NCBI GenBank assembly: GCA_002421845.1
Contig: DISL01000119.1
Span: forward strand, 1-48,802
Direction of reading: 5' to 3'
Source of the DNA: Epsilonproteobacteria bacterium UBA6211
Lineage (GTDB): Bacteria > Campylobacterota > Campylobacteria > Campylobacterales > Arcobacteraceae
Length of the DNA: 48,802 nucleotides
The notes under the pieces were generated by a model. That model was not told where the DNA came from. It saw only the letters and a program-made list of their open reading frames with translations, and did no database searches. Made by a program: the position numbers and the translations under genes. Of this stretch, positions 1 to 7,876 are shown piece after piece (within the stretch, counting starts at the first letter, position 1; every line of letters starts with the position of its first letter).

Positions 1-166
1 CTTGAGTTCTAAGTTTATCAGCAATCGCCAAACCAGAAGCATCATCTGACGCTTTATTTATTCTAAGACCTGAACTAAGTTTTTCTAAAGAGTTTTTTAG
101 ATTAGCATTAGTTATATTAGCACTCTCTTGAGCATTTAGTGAGCTCACGTTTGTATTAATTCTCAT
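1..166 (-). CDS. Flagellin, N-terminal part (cut by window edge)
   Basis: Only the first 55 codons are inside the window. They begin MRINTNVSSLNAQ and continue through LEKLSSGLRINKASDDASGL, the conserved D0/D1 N-terminus of bacterial flagellins, which polymerise into the flagellar filament after type III export. The ATG at 166 has a purine-rich ribosome site (AGGATTGAGG) directly upstream. The protein continues past position 1, so which paralogue it is (FlaA or FlaB) cannot be told. About 200 bases separate it from the upstream tRNA. I see no convincing sigma-28 or sigma-54 promoter there, only a TCATAAT-like -10 on the minus strand. Confidence 0.93.
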   Translation of the reverse strand, partial: MRINTNVSSLNAQESANITNANLKNSLEKLSSGLRINKASDDASGLAIADKLRTQ

Positions 167-363
167 CCTCAATCCTTTGTATTGATTTATTTAACTATGA
201 GAATTATGACACAACATTTCTTAATGTTAGCTTAAATACTACAAAGTTGTTTTAATTTATTTCACTCATTACAAATTAAAAAATTGTACCTAAAACTAGC
301 GTCTATTTTTAAATACAATATAGTTGTTTAAATGGATTTTTTATCTTAAAAGATACGTGAGTA

Positions 364-439
364 TGGTGGCTGTAACAGGACTTGAACCTGTGACCACTAC
401 CATGTCAAGGTAGTGCTCTACCAACTGAGCTATACAACC
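364..439 (-). tRNA. tRNA-Val (anticodon GAC)
   Basis: Read on the minus strand, the acceptor arms GGTTGTA and TACAGCC pair, the T arm is ACAGG-TTCAAGT-CCTGT, and the anticodon stem ACTACC/GGTAGT closes the loop TTGACAT, giving anticodon GAC (valine). The 3' CCA is encoded. The tRNA lies between frdB and the flagellin gene, on the same strand as both. Confidence 0.95.
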
Positions 440-476
440 AACTGTGGAAGTTTAGCTTTTTTTTCTTTAATAATTG

Positions 477-1181
477 CTAAAAGTTAGGATTAAATCCGAA
501 GTCCATACCACCGCCAAAACTCATACTAGCAAAATTTGGATCCATATAACCGTACGTAGCACTCATATTTCTAAGAGCTTGTATATCGTTTTTAGGGTCA
601 AGATGTTCAGGACACACCAAAGCACAATTACCACACAAAGTACAATCCCAAATACCGTTTGTTTGTATCAAATCTATATGCTCTTTTTGGTTTGATTCTT
701 TTATATCGTTTGCATATCTAAATACCCTACTCAATATATATGGACCGGCAAACTCTTTATTTACGGCGAATACCGGACACGAACTATAACAACTTTGACA
801 TAAAATACAATTACTTTGAATATCTATCTTTTTTGCATCTTTATTGGTTGCTGTTTTTTGGGAGTTTTCTATGATTGTAGTTTTGTATTTTTGGATATTT
901 TGCTCTATTTTATCTTTACTTACTACCAAATCCTTTATCACTTCCACATTTTTGAGAGGTTCTATTTTTTGATTATCTTGTAAAAACGTTTTACATGCTA
1001 AGACCTCTTTGCCGTCAACCGTACAAGCACAACTTCCGCATACTCCGCTACGACACCCTTGATTAAAGCTAAGAGTTCTATCCATATTTATTTTGATGTA
1101 TCTTAAAGCTTCCAAAACCGTATATTTACCGTCAGGTATCTCAAATAGTTGCTCTTTAGCTCTTTGTATGGTTGTTTTCAT
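477..1181 (-). CDS. frdB: Fumarate reductase/succinate dehydrogenase-like iron-sulfur subunit
   Basis: The 234-residue protein has an N-terminal plant-type [2Fe-2S] ferredoxin domain with Cys 43, 48, 51 and 63. A C-terminal ferredoxin domain carries two full CxxCxxCxxxCP motifs (Cys 125/128/131/135 and 180/183/186/190). In classical FrdB/SdhB the second motif has a non-Cys residue at its second position and binds [3Fe-4S]. Here that residue is Cys183, so a second [4Fe-4S] is expected, as in archaeal 'type E' enzymes. The subunit should pass electrons between the flavoprotein and an acceptor. Its ATG overlaps the frdA stop (ATGA), implying translational coupling. No membrane-anchor or cysteine-rich SdhE gene follows: the next genes are tRNA-Val and flagellin. 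Confidence 0.88.
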   Translation of the reverse strand: MKTTIQRAKEQLFEIPDGKYTVLEALRYIKINMDRTLSFNQGCRSGVCGSCACTVDGKEVLACKTFLQDNQKIEPLKNVEVIKDLVVSKDKIEQNIQKYKTTIIENSQKTATNKDAKKIDIQSNCILCQSCYSSCPVFAVNKEFAGPYILSRVFRYANDIKESNQKEHIDLIQTNGIWDCTLCGNCALVCPEHLDPKNDIQALRNMSATYGYMDPNFASMSFGGGMDFGFNPNF

Positions 1182-2779
1182 TTTACTTCTCCAAAATCTA
1201 CCGCCAATATCCCATCAACCCTAGAGGCAATTGAAATCTTCTCAAAGGAGTCGTGACTTTGCGGATAATCAATCCTAAAATGGCTACCTCTACTTTCACA
1301 CCTACTAACGGCACTGACTACCACTATTTCACTAAGTTCTAGCATATTCCCAAACTCGATAAACTCTACCAAATTTGTATTATAGATTCTCCCTTTGTCG
1401 CTAATACCCATAAATGAAAACTCTTTTTGCCATTGTCTTATTTGGGACAATACCGCTTTCATATTCAAATCAGTCCTAAACAACCCTATATTTTTATAAA
1501 AAATCTTACCCATAAAGTTTCTTTTCTCATAAAAATCTATCTGATTAGAAAACTCAAATACTCCGTTTATAAATGCACTATCACTTAAAAACTGTTTTGT
1601 AGGTGAATGGATAGACGAGTTGTTTTTAGTTGCCTCTTTTACGCTAGTTTCCCCCGCAACCCTTCCAAAAACAACACCTTCCAAAAGTGAATTACCACCT
1701 AGTCTATTTGCACCGTGAACCAAAGCATCTGCACACTCTCCACAAGCAAAAAGATTTTTGATATTCGTTCTACACTCTTCATCTATTTTGATACCGCCCA
1801 TACTATAATGAGCCGCAGGATTTATAGGTATAGGCTCTTTTGTAATATCAATACCGGCAAAGTTACTAGCTATGGCTACCTCTTGCGGTAAAAGTTCATT
1901 TATTTTTTGACTCCCAAGATGTCTTACGTCAAGATATACATTACCCTCTTTTAGTTTTTCAAACACCGCACGGGCTACCACATCTCTACTTTGGAGTTCA
2001 TCTACAAATCTCTCCCCTTTGGCATCTAGCAAATATCCACCCTCAGCCCTTGCACTTTCACTAAGAAGTATATTTTTATCTTTTAATGCCGTAGGATGAA
2101 ACTGTACAAACTCCATATTACTTAGTCTTGCCCCAGCTCTAAAAGCTGCTGCTATTCCATCACCCGTCACCGCATAAGAATTGGTAGTAAACCCTTCAAA
2201 AAGTCCGCTATATCCACCTGTAGCCAAAACGGTACTTTTTGCTAAGACCTCTTTTACGGTAGTAGTTTTTATATCTAGCAAAGTTACACCGTAACAACAT
2301 CTATCCTCTACAATCATATTCAAAAGCATATACTCACTCAAAAATTCTACACCCAAGCTCACAGCTTTGTCATATAATGTATGTACTATTTTAAGTCCGG
2401 TATAATCACTCGCATAACAAGCTCTTTTCTTGCTGCTTCCGCCAAGCCTTCTTTGGGCAAAACTACCCTCTTCTAGCTTACTAAAAACTACCCCCATATT
2501 ATCAAGCCATGACAATGAATCCAAAGAGAGTTTACAAAGCTTTTCTATATGCTCCTTTTTCCCTAGCCCTTGAGAAGATTTCAAAGTATCTTTTATATGT
2601 AGTTCTATATCATCTTCACTATCTATGGCAAAGTTTATACCGCCTTGTGCTTGTGAACTTCCACATGCAGTAACGGCCGTCTTTGACACTACCAAAACAT
2701 TCGCACCGTTTGCTTTAGCCTCTATAGCAGCACTAAGACCTGCTATACCGCTACCTATTATTAATACATCGTACATCAT
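1178..2779 (-). CDS. frdA: Fumarate reductase/succinate dehydrogenase-like flavoprotein
   Basis: The 533-residue protein has an N-terminal FAD site (IGSGIAGLSAA) and the catalytic set of the FrdA/SdhA/NadB family: HPTAL (His about 228), SRD (Arg about 265), HYSMGGI (His about 324) and GANRLGGNSL (Arg about 359). It interconverts fumarate and succinate, or oxidises a related substrate. The His that covalently binds FAD in FrdA/SdhA (HTVAAEGG-like) is replaced by Gly in CGSSQAQGG, as in aspartate oxidase. It is also shorter than usual FrdA (around 600 residues). Pairing with frdB argues against plain NadB. The ATG at 2779 overlaps the stop of the upstream gene; an upstream TTG at 2788 is possible but less likely. 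Confidence 0.85.
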   Translation of the reverse strand: MMYDVLIIGSGIAGLSAAIEAKANGANVLVVSKTAVTACGSSQAQGGINFAIDSEDDIELHIKDTLKSSQGLGKKEHIEKLCKLSLDSLSWLDNMGVVFSKLEEGSFAQRRLGGSSKKRACYASDYTGLKIVHTLYDKAVSLGVEFLSEYMLLNMIVEDRCCYGVTLLDIKTTTVKEVLAKSTVLATGGYSGLFEGFTTNSYAVTGDGIAAAFRAGARLSNMEFVQFHPTALKDKNILLSESARAEGGYLLDAKGERFVDELQSRDVVARAVFEKLKEGNVYLDVRHLGSQKINELLPQEVAIASNFAGIDITKEPIPINPAAHYSMGGIKIDEECRTNIKNLFACGECADALVHGANRLGGNSLLEGVVFGRVAGETSVKEATKNNSSIHSPTKQFLSDSAFINGVFEFSNQIDFYEKRNFMGKIFYKNIGLFRTDLNMKAVLSQIRQWQKEFSFMGISDKGRIYNTNLVEFIEFGNMLELSEIVVVSAVSRCESRGSHFRIDYPQSHDSFEKISIASRVDGILAVDFGEVK

Positions 2780-3306
2780 TTTTCCCAAAAATCTTTTAAC
2801 GGTTGCTCTTTTGAAGTCGGTGCTTCAATCTCGACATCATCTATATCTTCGTCTTCGTAGTCTTCTACTTCTTCATCATCAAATTCATCAAGACTCTTTA
2901 TCTCTTTTTCTTCTTCCTCAAAGTCCATATCATCAAGTGCCTTAAGGGTTTTTAAAAGCTCTGCTTCCTCATCTTCTTGCACGGATATATTTTCAACTTC
3001 TACTTTAGTAACAACCTTTGGAACTTGACAAACAACCTCTTTTTTAGGTGACTCTATTTGCACCTTTTGTTCCTCCGGCACTCGCTTTTGAGAGTTTATC
3101 GGTTCACCTTTTTTAAGTGATATATACTCCTTCATCATCTCTTCATACATATCAAAATCAAGCATAATAAAAGACGGCTTACCGTCTCTAAGTATGATTG
3201 CCTTATTAATCTCACCGTTTCCGACCTTATCAAAAATCATCTTGCTTTTTCTTATCAAGTCGGTTGACGAGAACATCTCTTTAGACGAGTAAAGTAAATA
3301 ATCCAT
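2776..3306 (-). CDS. Phd/YefM-like protein with long acidic C-terminus
   Basis: Residues about 8-65 look like a Phd/YefM antitoxin DNA-binding fold (SSTDLIRKSKMIFDKV... AIILRDGKPSFIMLDFDMYEEM). From about residue 70 on the protein is low-complexity, with Lys/Pro/Val stretches followed by a strongly acidic region rich in Glu and Asp, and ends KDFWEK. No toxin gene lies beside it; its stop overlaps the start of frdA (AATGATG), so it is translationally coupled to the fumarate reductase pair. A strong AAGGAG precedes the ATG. Function is unknown: it may be a regulator or scaffold of the frdAB unit, not a working antitoxin. Total length is 176 residues, about twice a normal antitoxin. Confidence 0.75.
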   Translation of the reverse strand: MDYLLYSSKEMFSSTDLIRKSKMIFDKVGNGEINKAIILRDGKPSFIMLDFDMYEEMMKEYISLKKGEPINSQKRVPEEQKVQIESPKKEVVCQVPKVVTKVEVENISVQEDEEAELLKTLKALDDMDFEEEEKEIKSLDEFDDEEVEDYEDEDIDDVEIEAPTSKEQPLKDFWEK

Positions 3307-3352
3307 AAACTCTCCTTATATCTTTTGATTTAGAAACATACTATATTTTGTA

Positions 3353-4279
3353 TTATAACACAAATTCTTTAATATTGTTAAAAATAGCATCAACCAATCT
3401 TTTCCTTGATTCTATACTAGCCCAACCTATATGAGGCGTTATCAGTAATTGATTCTTATTTTGTATATTAAGTAGTGGATGATTTTGTATCATAGGTTCA
3501 CTTTCAAGTACATCTAGTCCGAAATATAACTCTTTTTCATCTATTAGCTTTGCCGTATCTATTTCGTTGATTATACCGCCTCTACCCATATTTATGACTA
3601 TTGCACCGTTTTTTAGCAAACTCATATTTGTATAATTAAGCAGATTTCTAGTTGTATCGTTGAGCGGTGAATGGATTGATATGATATCGCTTATTTTTAA
3701 CAACTCTTCTAGTTCTAACATATTGTAGTTTGTATTATGATTTGTACCAGAGGTAGAATAATAGCTCACTTCACAGCCAAAAGCTTGAGCAATATTAGCA
3801 ACCTTTTGACCTATCTCACCAAGCCCTACGATACCCCACTTTTTGCCTTGTAGTTCGTAAAAAGGTACGTCAAGATTTGCAAATATCTCACTTTCGCACC
3901 ATTTACCGCTTTTTGTATAGTTTGAATAATACTCTAGCTTTTGTACAAAATATAAAGCCATCGAAAATGTAAGTTGAACAACCGAAGGGGTTGAATACCC
4001 TTTGACGTTTTTAACAACTATATTTTTTGATTTGGCATACTCTAAATCTATATTATTCATACCGGTTGCTGCAACACATATAAGTTTTAAGTCTGTGCTA
4101 TCCATGATTTTAGAGTCTATTACCACTTTATTGGTAATAACCACATCTGCATCTTTTAGTCTTTGTGCAGTTTGGTCATATTTGGTAGTTCCATATACCT
4201 CAACTTCACCGAAACTCTTAAACTCATCTATATTTATATCGCACCCTAAAGTATCAAAATCTACAAATACAATCTTCAT
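3353..4279 (-). CDS. D-2-hydroxyacid dehydrogenase (hydroxypyruvate/glycerate dehydrogenase-like)
   Basis: This 308-residue NAD-dependent oxidoreductase has the Rossmann motif VGLGEIG (residues about 151-157), the signature NMGRGGIINE with the substrate Arg, and the catalytic His in TPHIGWAS. These are the marks of the CtBP/SerA/HprA family. Such enzymes reduce hydroxypyruvate or other 2-oxo acids; the exact substrate cannot be read from sequence. HprA is the closest guess because of its length and lack of a C-terminal ACT domain. The ATG at 4279 is chosen because GGAG lies about ten bases upstream; a TTG at 4291 is the alternative. Confidence 0.85.
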   Translation of the reverse strand: MKIVFVDFDTLGCDINIDEFKSFGEVEVYGTTKYDQTAQRLKDADVVITNKVVIDSKIMDSTDLKLICVAATGMNNIDLEYAKSKNIVVKNVKGYSTPSVVQLTFSMALYFVQKLEYYSNYTKSGKWCESEIFANLDVPFYELQGKKWGIVGLGEIGQKVANIAQAFGCEVSYYSTSGTNHNTNYNMLELEELLKISDIISIHSPLNDTTRNLLNYTNMSLLKNGAIVINMGRGGIINEIDTAKLIDEKELYFGLDVLESEPMIQNHPLLNIQNKNQLLITPHIGWASIESRKRLVDAIFNNIKEFVL

Positions 4280-4325
4280 TACATACTCCAATATGTTTTA
4301 TAATACATATTGTAACATAAAAGCT

Positions 4326-4715
4326 TTAATTTAAATCTATCGTTTCGCTAATCACACCTGAATTTTCTATTTTTTCACACACTTTTCCGGCACTTTTATT
4401 GACTGTTACTTTGACAGTTTGGTTTACTATCTCCATAGTAACGCAATCTTTATCATTTTCTTTAAATAACACTTTTTTATCTTCTATCGACCATGTTTTT
4501 GAATTGAGAGAAACTACATCCGATATTTTATCTATCTTTTGATTTACCATATAGTAGCTTTGTAGATTTGATTTTAGGGTATAAATATCTTGTTTTATTG
4601 CATTTGCTTTTGCATCACTACTTATTGAGCCTAATTTTGGCATGGCAACCATTGCAATTATACCTATTATCACAACGACAAAAATGATTTCAAGTACGCT
4701 AAAAGCTTTTTTCAT
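4326..4715 (-). CDS. Type II secretion/type IV pilus pseudopilin-like protein
   Basis: The 129-residue protein begins MKKA-FSVLEIIFVVVIIGIIA, a short basic leader followed by the hydrophobic helix of prepilins, with Glu at position +5 of the mature protein. The prepilin peptidase would cut after Ala4, where many prepilins have Gly. The rest is a small soluble domain with two Cys (in KDCVTM and GKVCEK) that could form a disulfide. An AAGGGG ribosome site precedes the ATG. It stands alone with no secretion genes nearby, as is common for pseudopilin-like genes in this phylum. Confidence 0.85.
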   Translation of the reverse strand: MKKAFSVLEIIFVVVIIGIIAMVAMPKLGSISSDAKANAIKQDIYTLKSNLQSYYMVNQKIDKISDVVSLNSKTWSIEDKKVLFKENDKDCVTMEIVNQTVKVTVNKSAGKVCEKIENSGVISETIDLN

Positions 4716-4774
4716 TAGAACCCCTTAAGTATAATAAATATATTTATTATGTTATCTAGTTGGGGCTTAATTTT

Positions 4775-6190
4775 TTATTTAGCCGAGAAAATATCCTCAG
4801 CCCATTGAGTAATAGTACCACGGAGAACTTTTTTGAGTTTAATTGCAAAAATATTTACAAGTTCTTGTTTTTTCCTTGTGGATTTAAGAAGCGTAGTAAG
4901 TGCATTTGTGTATTTATTTACATAAAAATTGTCTATTTGTAGATTACTTCCAAGAACGATAACCTTACAGCTATTATCAATACGTGACAAAACCATTTGC
5001 ATTGTCTTATTTGACATATTTTGTGCTTCATCAACTATAATAAAAGAGTTACTTAGAGTTCTACCTCTCATCTCCCCTACCCACATGGTTTCTATACCGT
5101 AAGCTTTTATTAGCATATCCACCCTAGCTGTTATTTCACTCTCTTCAAGCTCTTCATAAAAAGGCTTTGCACTCTTTTTCTTTTTGTGTTCACTTCTTAC
5201 GATATAATTCAAACTATCCATCAAAGGGTGATTATATATCCTAAACTTCTCTTCAAGCCCAGGTAAATATCCCACATCTTCACCTTTGTCAAGAGATTCT
5301 ATGGAGTTTCTTATATAAATGATTTTTTGGAACTCTTTTTTCTTTACAAGTTTAAGTGCTGCACTAAGGGCAAGTAATGTTTTACCGCTCCCTGCTATTG
5401 CTTCTATTATAAGTACGTTATAAAATTGATTTAGTAAAGCGTGAGAGAAAAACAACTGTTCTTTATTAAGGGGAACAATAACCTGCTCACGTAAATCATC
5501 TTCATCAAGGACAACAATTCTCTCATTGGCAATACTTGCCAATATCATCTGATCTGAGTATTTTACTTTGAAACAATAGCAAAAATTATAAGGTTTATAT
5601 TCAACATCAAAATCATATATTGAGGCATTTGATAAAAACTCTATATTCTCAAAGTCAATCTCAACTGTTTTCACAAACTCCAAGTCAAATTCACTTTTAT
5701 CGTTCCCTAGCAAAGATTTAGCTTCAATATCAAGAGAAATAGCTCTTATCCTTGCCATAACATCCATACTAAGGAAAATCACGTCTTTTGGATAATATTG
5801 CTTTGAAAACTCACTAAGTTCCAAAATCTTTCTATCATTGTATATATTCAAAGCTATATTTTTTGATTCACTTGCATAATGCTCTTTTGAGATTATGTCT
5901 ATAAGTGCTTCCGTTTGACCGTCTTTTATAAATACCCTTACTATTTTTACGTCATTGATTAGCTTGGTATTTATAATCTCACACCCTTCAAGAAGTCTTG
6001 CAAACTCTCTAGCTTGGAAGTTTATCTCTTCAAAACCGCTTTTTTTGCTATCTATCTCATCCAAAACAGTTTCGGGAAGTATTATAAGGTTTGAAGAGTT
6101 TTGGGAGATTTTGAGTATATTTTTTGCATCGCTTAAGATGATATTCGTATCTAGTACAAAGTATTTTTCAAAGTTATCCATAGTTTTCAT
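4775..6190 (-). CDS. PhoH family ATPase with N-terminal PIN domain
   Basis: The N-terminal ~130 residues form a PIN-type nuclease domain (VLDTNIILSD with the first acidic residue, then PETVLDEID). The C-terminal half is a PhoH-type P-loop ATPase with Walker A AIAGSGKT and Walker B FIIVDEAQN. PIN-PhoH (PhoH2-type) proteins are thought to act as RNA helicase/ribonucleases. At 471 residues it has the usual two-domain length. The ATG at 6190 shares its A with the stop of hemJ (TGATG), so the two are translationally coupled; an ATG at 6181 is possible. Confidence 0.88.
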   Translation of the reverse strand: MKTMDNFEKYFVLDTNIILSDAKNILKISQNSSNLIILPETVLDEIDSKKSGFEEINFQAREFARLLEGCEIINTKLINDVKIVRVFIKDGQTEALIDIISKEHYASESKNIALNIYNDRKILELSEFSKQYYPKDVIFLSMDVMARIRAISLDIEAKSLLGNDKSEFDLEFVKTVEIDFENIEFLSNASIYDFDVEYKPYNFCYCFKVKYSDQMILASIANERIVVLDEDDLREQVIVPLNKEQLFFSHALLNQFYNVLIIEAIAGSGKTLLALSAALKLVKKKEFQKIIYIRNSIESLDKGEDVGYLPGLEEKFRIYNHPLMDSLNYIVRSEHKKKKSAKPFYEELEESEITARVDMLIKAYGIETMWVGEMRGRTLSNSFIIVDEAQNMSNKTMQMVLSRIDNSCKVIVLGSNLQIDNFYVNKYTNALTTLLKSTRKKQELVNIFAIKLKKVLRGTITQWAEDIFSAK

Positions 6191-6624
6191 CAAAACGGCT
6201 TTACAACTACAAAAATTACTATAAAGATAGCTAGTATGGTAGGAACTTCATTGTAAGCTCTAAAAAACTGACCGCTTTTTTGACAAATATCCGCTTCAAG
6301 TTGTTTTCTATAAAAATCCAAACTATAAGAGTATGCTATAAGCAAAATCACAACCGTTATCTTTGCGTGCATCCAACCTCCACCGCTTAGTATTGATGGA
6401 TTTAAAAGAAGCATACTAATACCGCTTAGTACTGTTGCCCACATTGCAGGTACACCTATATATTTATATAGCTTATATTCTTGAATCTTTGCAACTTCCA
6501 CAAACTCTTTTTTATCTTTATGCTCACTATGATAAACAAAAAGCCTAGGTAGATAAAAAAGCATCGCCATCCACGATATAAATGATAATACGTGAAATGC
6601 CAGTATCCAAGTGTAATATTCCAT
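6190..6624 (-). CDS. hemJ: Protoporphyrinogen IX oxidase HemJ
   Basis: This 144-residue membrane protein has about four transmembrane helices and matches the HemJ/UPF0093 family. Family marks are the His in helix one (LAFHVLSFISWMAMLFYLPR), the conserved Lys in HAKITVV, and the near-terminal FRAYNEVPTILAI. HemJ oxidises protoporphyrinogen IX to protoporphyrin IX, the penultimate heme step, and is the form used by most Campylobacterota. It overlaps phoH by one base. The ~60 bases upstream are a heptamer tandem repeat. Confidence 0.92.
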   Translation of the reverse strand: MEYYTWILAFHVLSFISWMAMLFYLPRLFVYHSEHKDKKEFVEVAKIQEYKLYKYIGVPAMWATVLSGISMLLLNPSILSGGGWMHAKITVVILLIAYSYSLDFYRKQLEADICQKSGQFFRAYNEVPTILAIFIVIFVVVKPF

Positions 6625-6642
6625 AAAAATCCCCTTTTATGA

Positions 6643-6702
6643 GGTAAAAGGTAAAAAGTAAAAGGTAAAAACTACCGACTACACTCTACAAACTACCCAC
6701 TG
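6643..6702. repeat. Degenerate 7-bp tandem repeat (8 units)
   Basis: Eight consecutive heptamers can be read without a phase break from 6643 to 6698: GGTAAAA twice, AGTAAAA, GGTAAAA, then ACTACCG, ACTACAC, TCTACAA and ACTACCC, ending with ACTG. The repeat fills the hemJ-rarA gap and runs into rarA, so the last codons and the TAG stop of rarA (6686-6688) are repeat sequence. A GGTAAAA-type block also occurs at 21090-21117. Confidence 0.85.
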
Positions 6703-7876
6703 TTTTAATTTTCTCATTCCACTCCCTAAGAGTCCTTTCAAATCCTATATCTTTAGATTCATAAAGTCTTAGTTCACGTGTAAGATATTTTTGTTTTACC
6801 CATCCGCCAAAATCGTGTGGATAAAGATACCCTACATTATCTTGCTTGATATTCTTTGGAATGTCTAGTAAAGTTCCTTGCTTAATTATATCAAGAGTTT
6901 TATTAATAGCCAAATAAGAACTATTGGATTTTGGAGATGATGCAAGATAAACAACACATTGAGAAAGTATAATTCTAGCTTCCGGATAGCCTATCTCTTT
7001 TACTGCCGTTAGTGTACTTGTTGCAATATTTAACGCATTTGGATTTGCATTTCCTATATCTTCACTTGCGAATATCACCAAACGTCTAGCTATAAAAGAT
7101 GCCTCTTCCGCCCCTGCTATCAAAAGCCCTAGATAATACATAGAGGCATCTATATCGCTTCCTCTCATCGACTTTATCAAAGCACTTGTTATATCATAAT
7201 GACTATCTTTTGAACTACTGCCGTACCCTTGCGGTACGTTTCTAAGCTCTTTTAAATCTTCTAGTTTTATCTCACCTCTTGCACTAAAGGCAAAATCAAT
7301 AAGGTTAAGGATAGTTCTACCATCACCTGCAGATACTCTTATAACGAACTCTTTTGCTTCATCATCTATAGTAGTTTCTAAAGCTTTTATAGCCCTTTGT
7401 ACTAATATTTCAGATTCTTTATAGTTTAATGCTTTAAACTCAAATAAAAACGACCTAGACCTAAAAGCATTCGTAAGGGTATAAAAAGGGTTTTCAGTAC
7501 TAGCCCCAATCAAAATAAAATCATAATTCTCCATAAAAGGGAGCAATACTTCTTGTTGATTTTTGCTTAATCTATGTATCTCATCTATAAAAACCAATGG
7601 CTTTTCAAAGCTATTTTTGTACCGTTTTAGAATATCTCTAAATTCATCTATTTTGATTGTCGTAGCATTTAAATAATAGTAAGGCATATCAGAATTTTTT
7701 GCTATAAGTTTAGCTAAGGTAGTTTTTCCGCTTCCAGGTTTACCGAAAAAAATGAGATGGGGTATCTCTTTTTTTTCTATTAGTTTATAAAGTGGACTCG
7801 TATTATTTAATATATGAGTTTGCCCTATAAACTCTGATATATTATTCGGCTTCAGTAAGGTTGCTAGTCTTTGCAT
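6686..7876 (-). CDS. rarA: Replication-associated recombination protein A (AAA+ ATPase)
   Basis: This 396-residue AAA+ protein has Walker A FGKPGSGKTTLA, Walker B LVFIDEIHRL, and sensor-1 GASTENPFYTL. The C-terminal MgsA tetramerisation region includes YLYPHDFGGW. RarA/MgsA acts at stalled replication forks, related to clamp-loader subunits and RuvB. The start overlaps the end of the rluB-type gene by 35 bases, so they are in one operon. The C-terminal tail (TVGSL) is encoded by a tandem repeat and is probably not conserved. Confidence 0.93.
   Translation of the reverse strand: MQRLATLLKPNNISEFIGQTHILNNTSPLYKLIEKKEIPHLIFFGKPGSGKTTLAKLIAKNSDMPYYYLNATTIKIDEFRDILKRYKNSFEKPLVFIDEIHRLSKNQQEVLLPFMENYDFILIGASTENPFYTLTNAFRSRSFLFEFKALNYKESEILVQRAIKALETTIDDEAKEFVIRVSAGDGRTILNLIDFAFSARGEIKLEDLKELRNVPQGYGSSSKDSHYDITSALIKSMRGSDIDASMYYLGLLIAGAEEASFIARRLVIFASEDIGNANPNALNIATSTLTAVKEIGYPEARIILSQCVVYLASSPKSNSSYLAINKTLDIIKQGTLLDIPKNIKQDNVGYLYPHDFGGWVKQKYLTRELRLYESKDIGFERTLREWNEKIKTVGSL

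Noticed and set aside
167..363. Sigma-28 or sigma-54 promoter of the flagellin gene
   Set aside because: Neither GCCGATAA nor TGGCAC-N5-TTGC type elements were found on the minus strand.
2776..3306. Classical Phd/YefM toxin-antitoxin pair next to frdA
   Set aside because: No toxin-sized ORF with RelE, YoeB or Doc features is adjacent, and the C-terminus is atypical.
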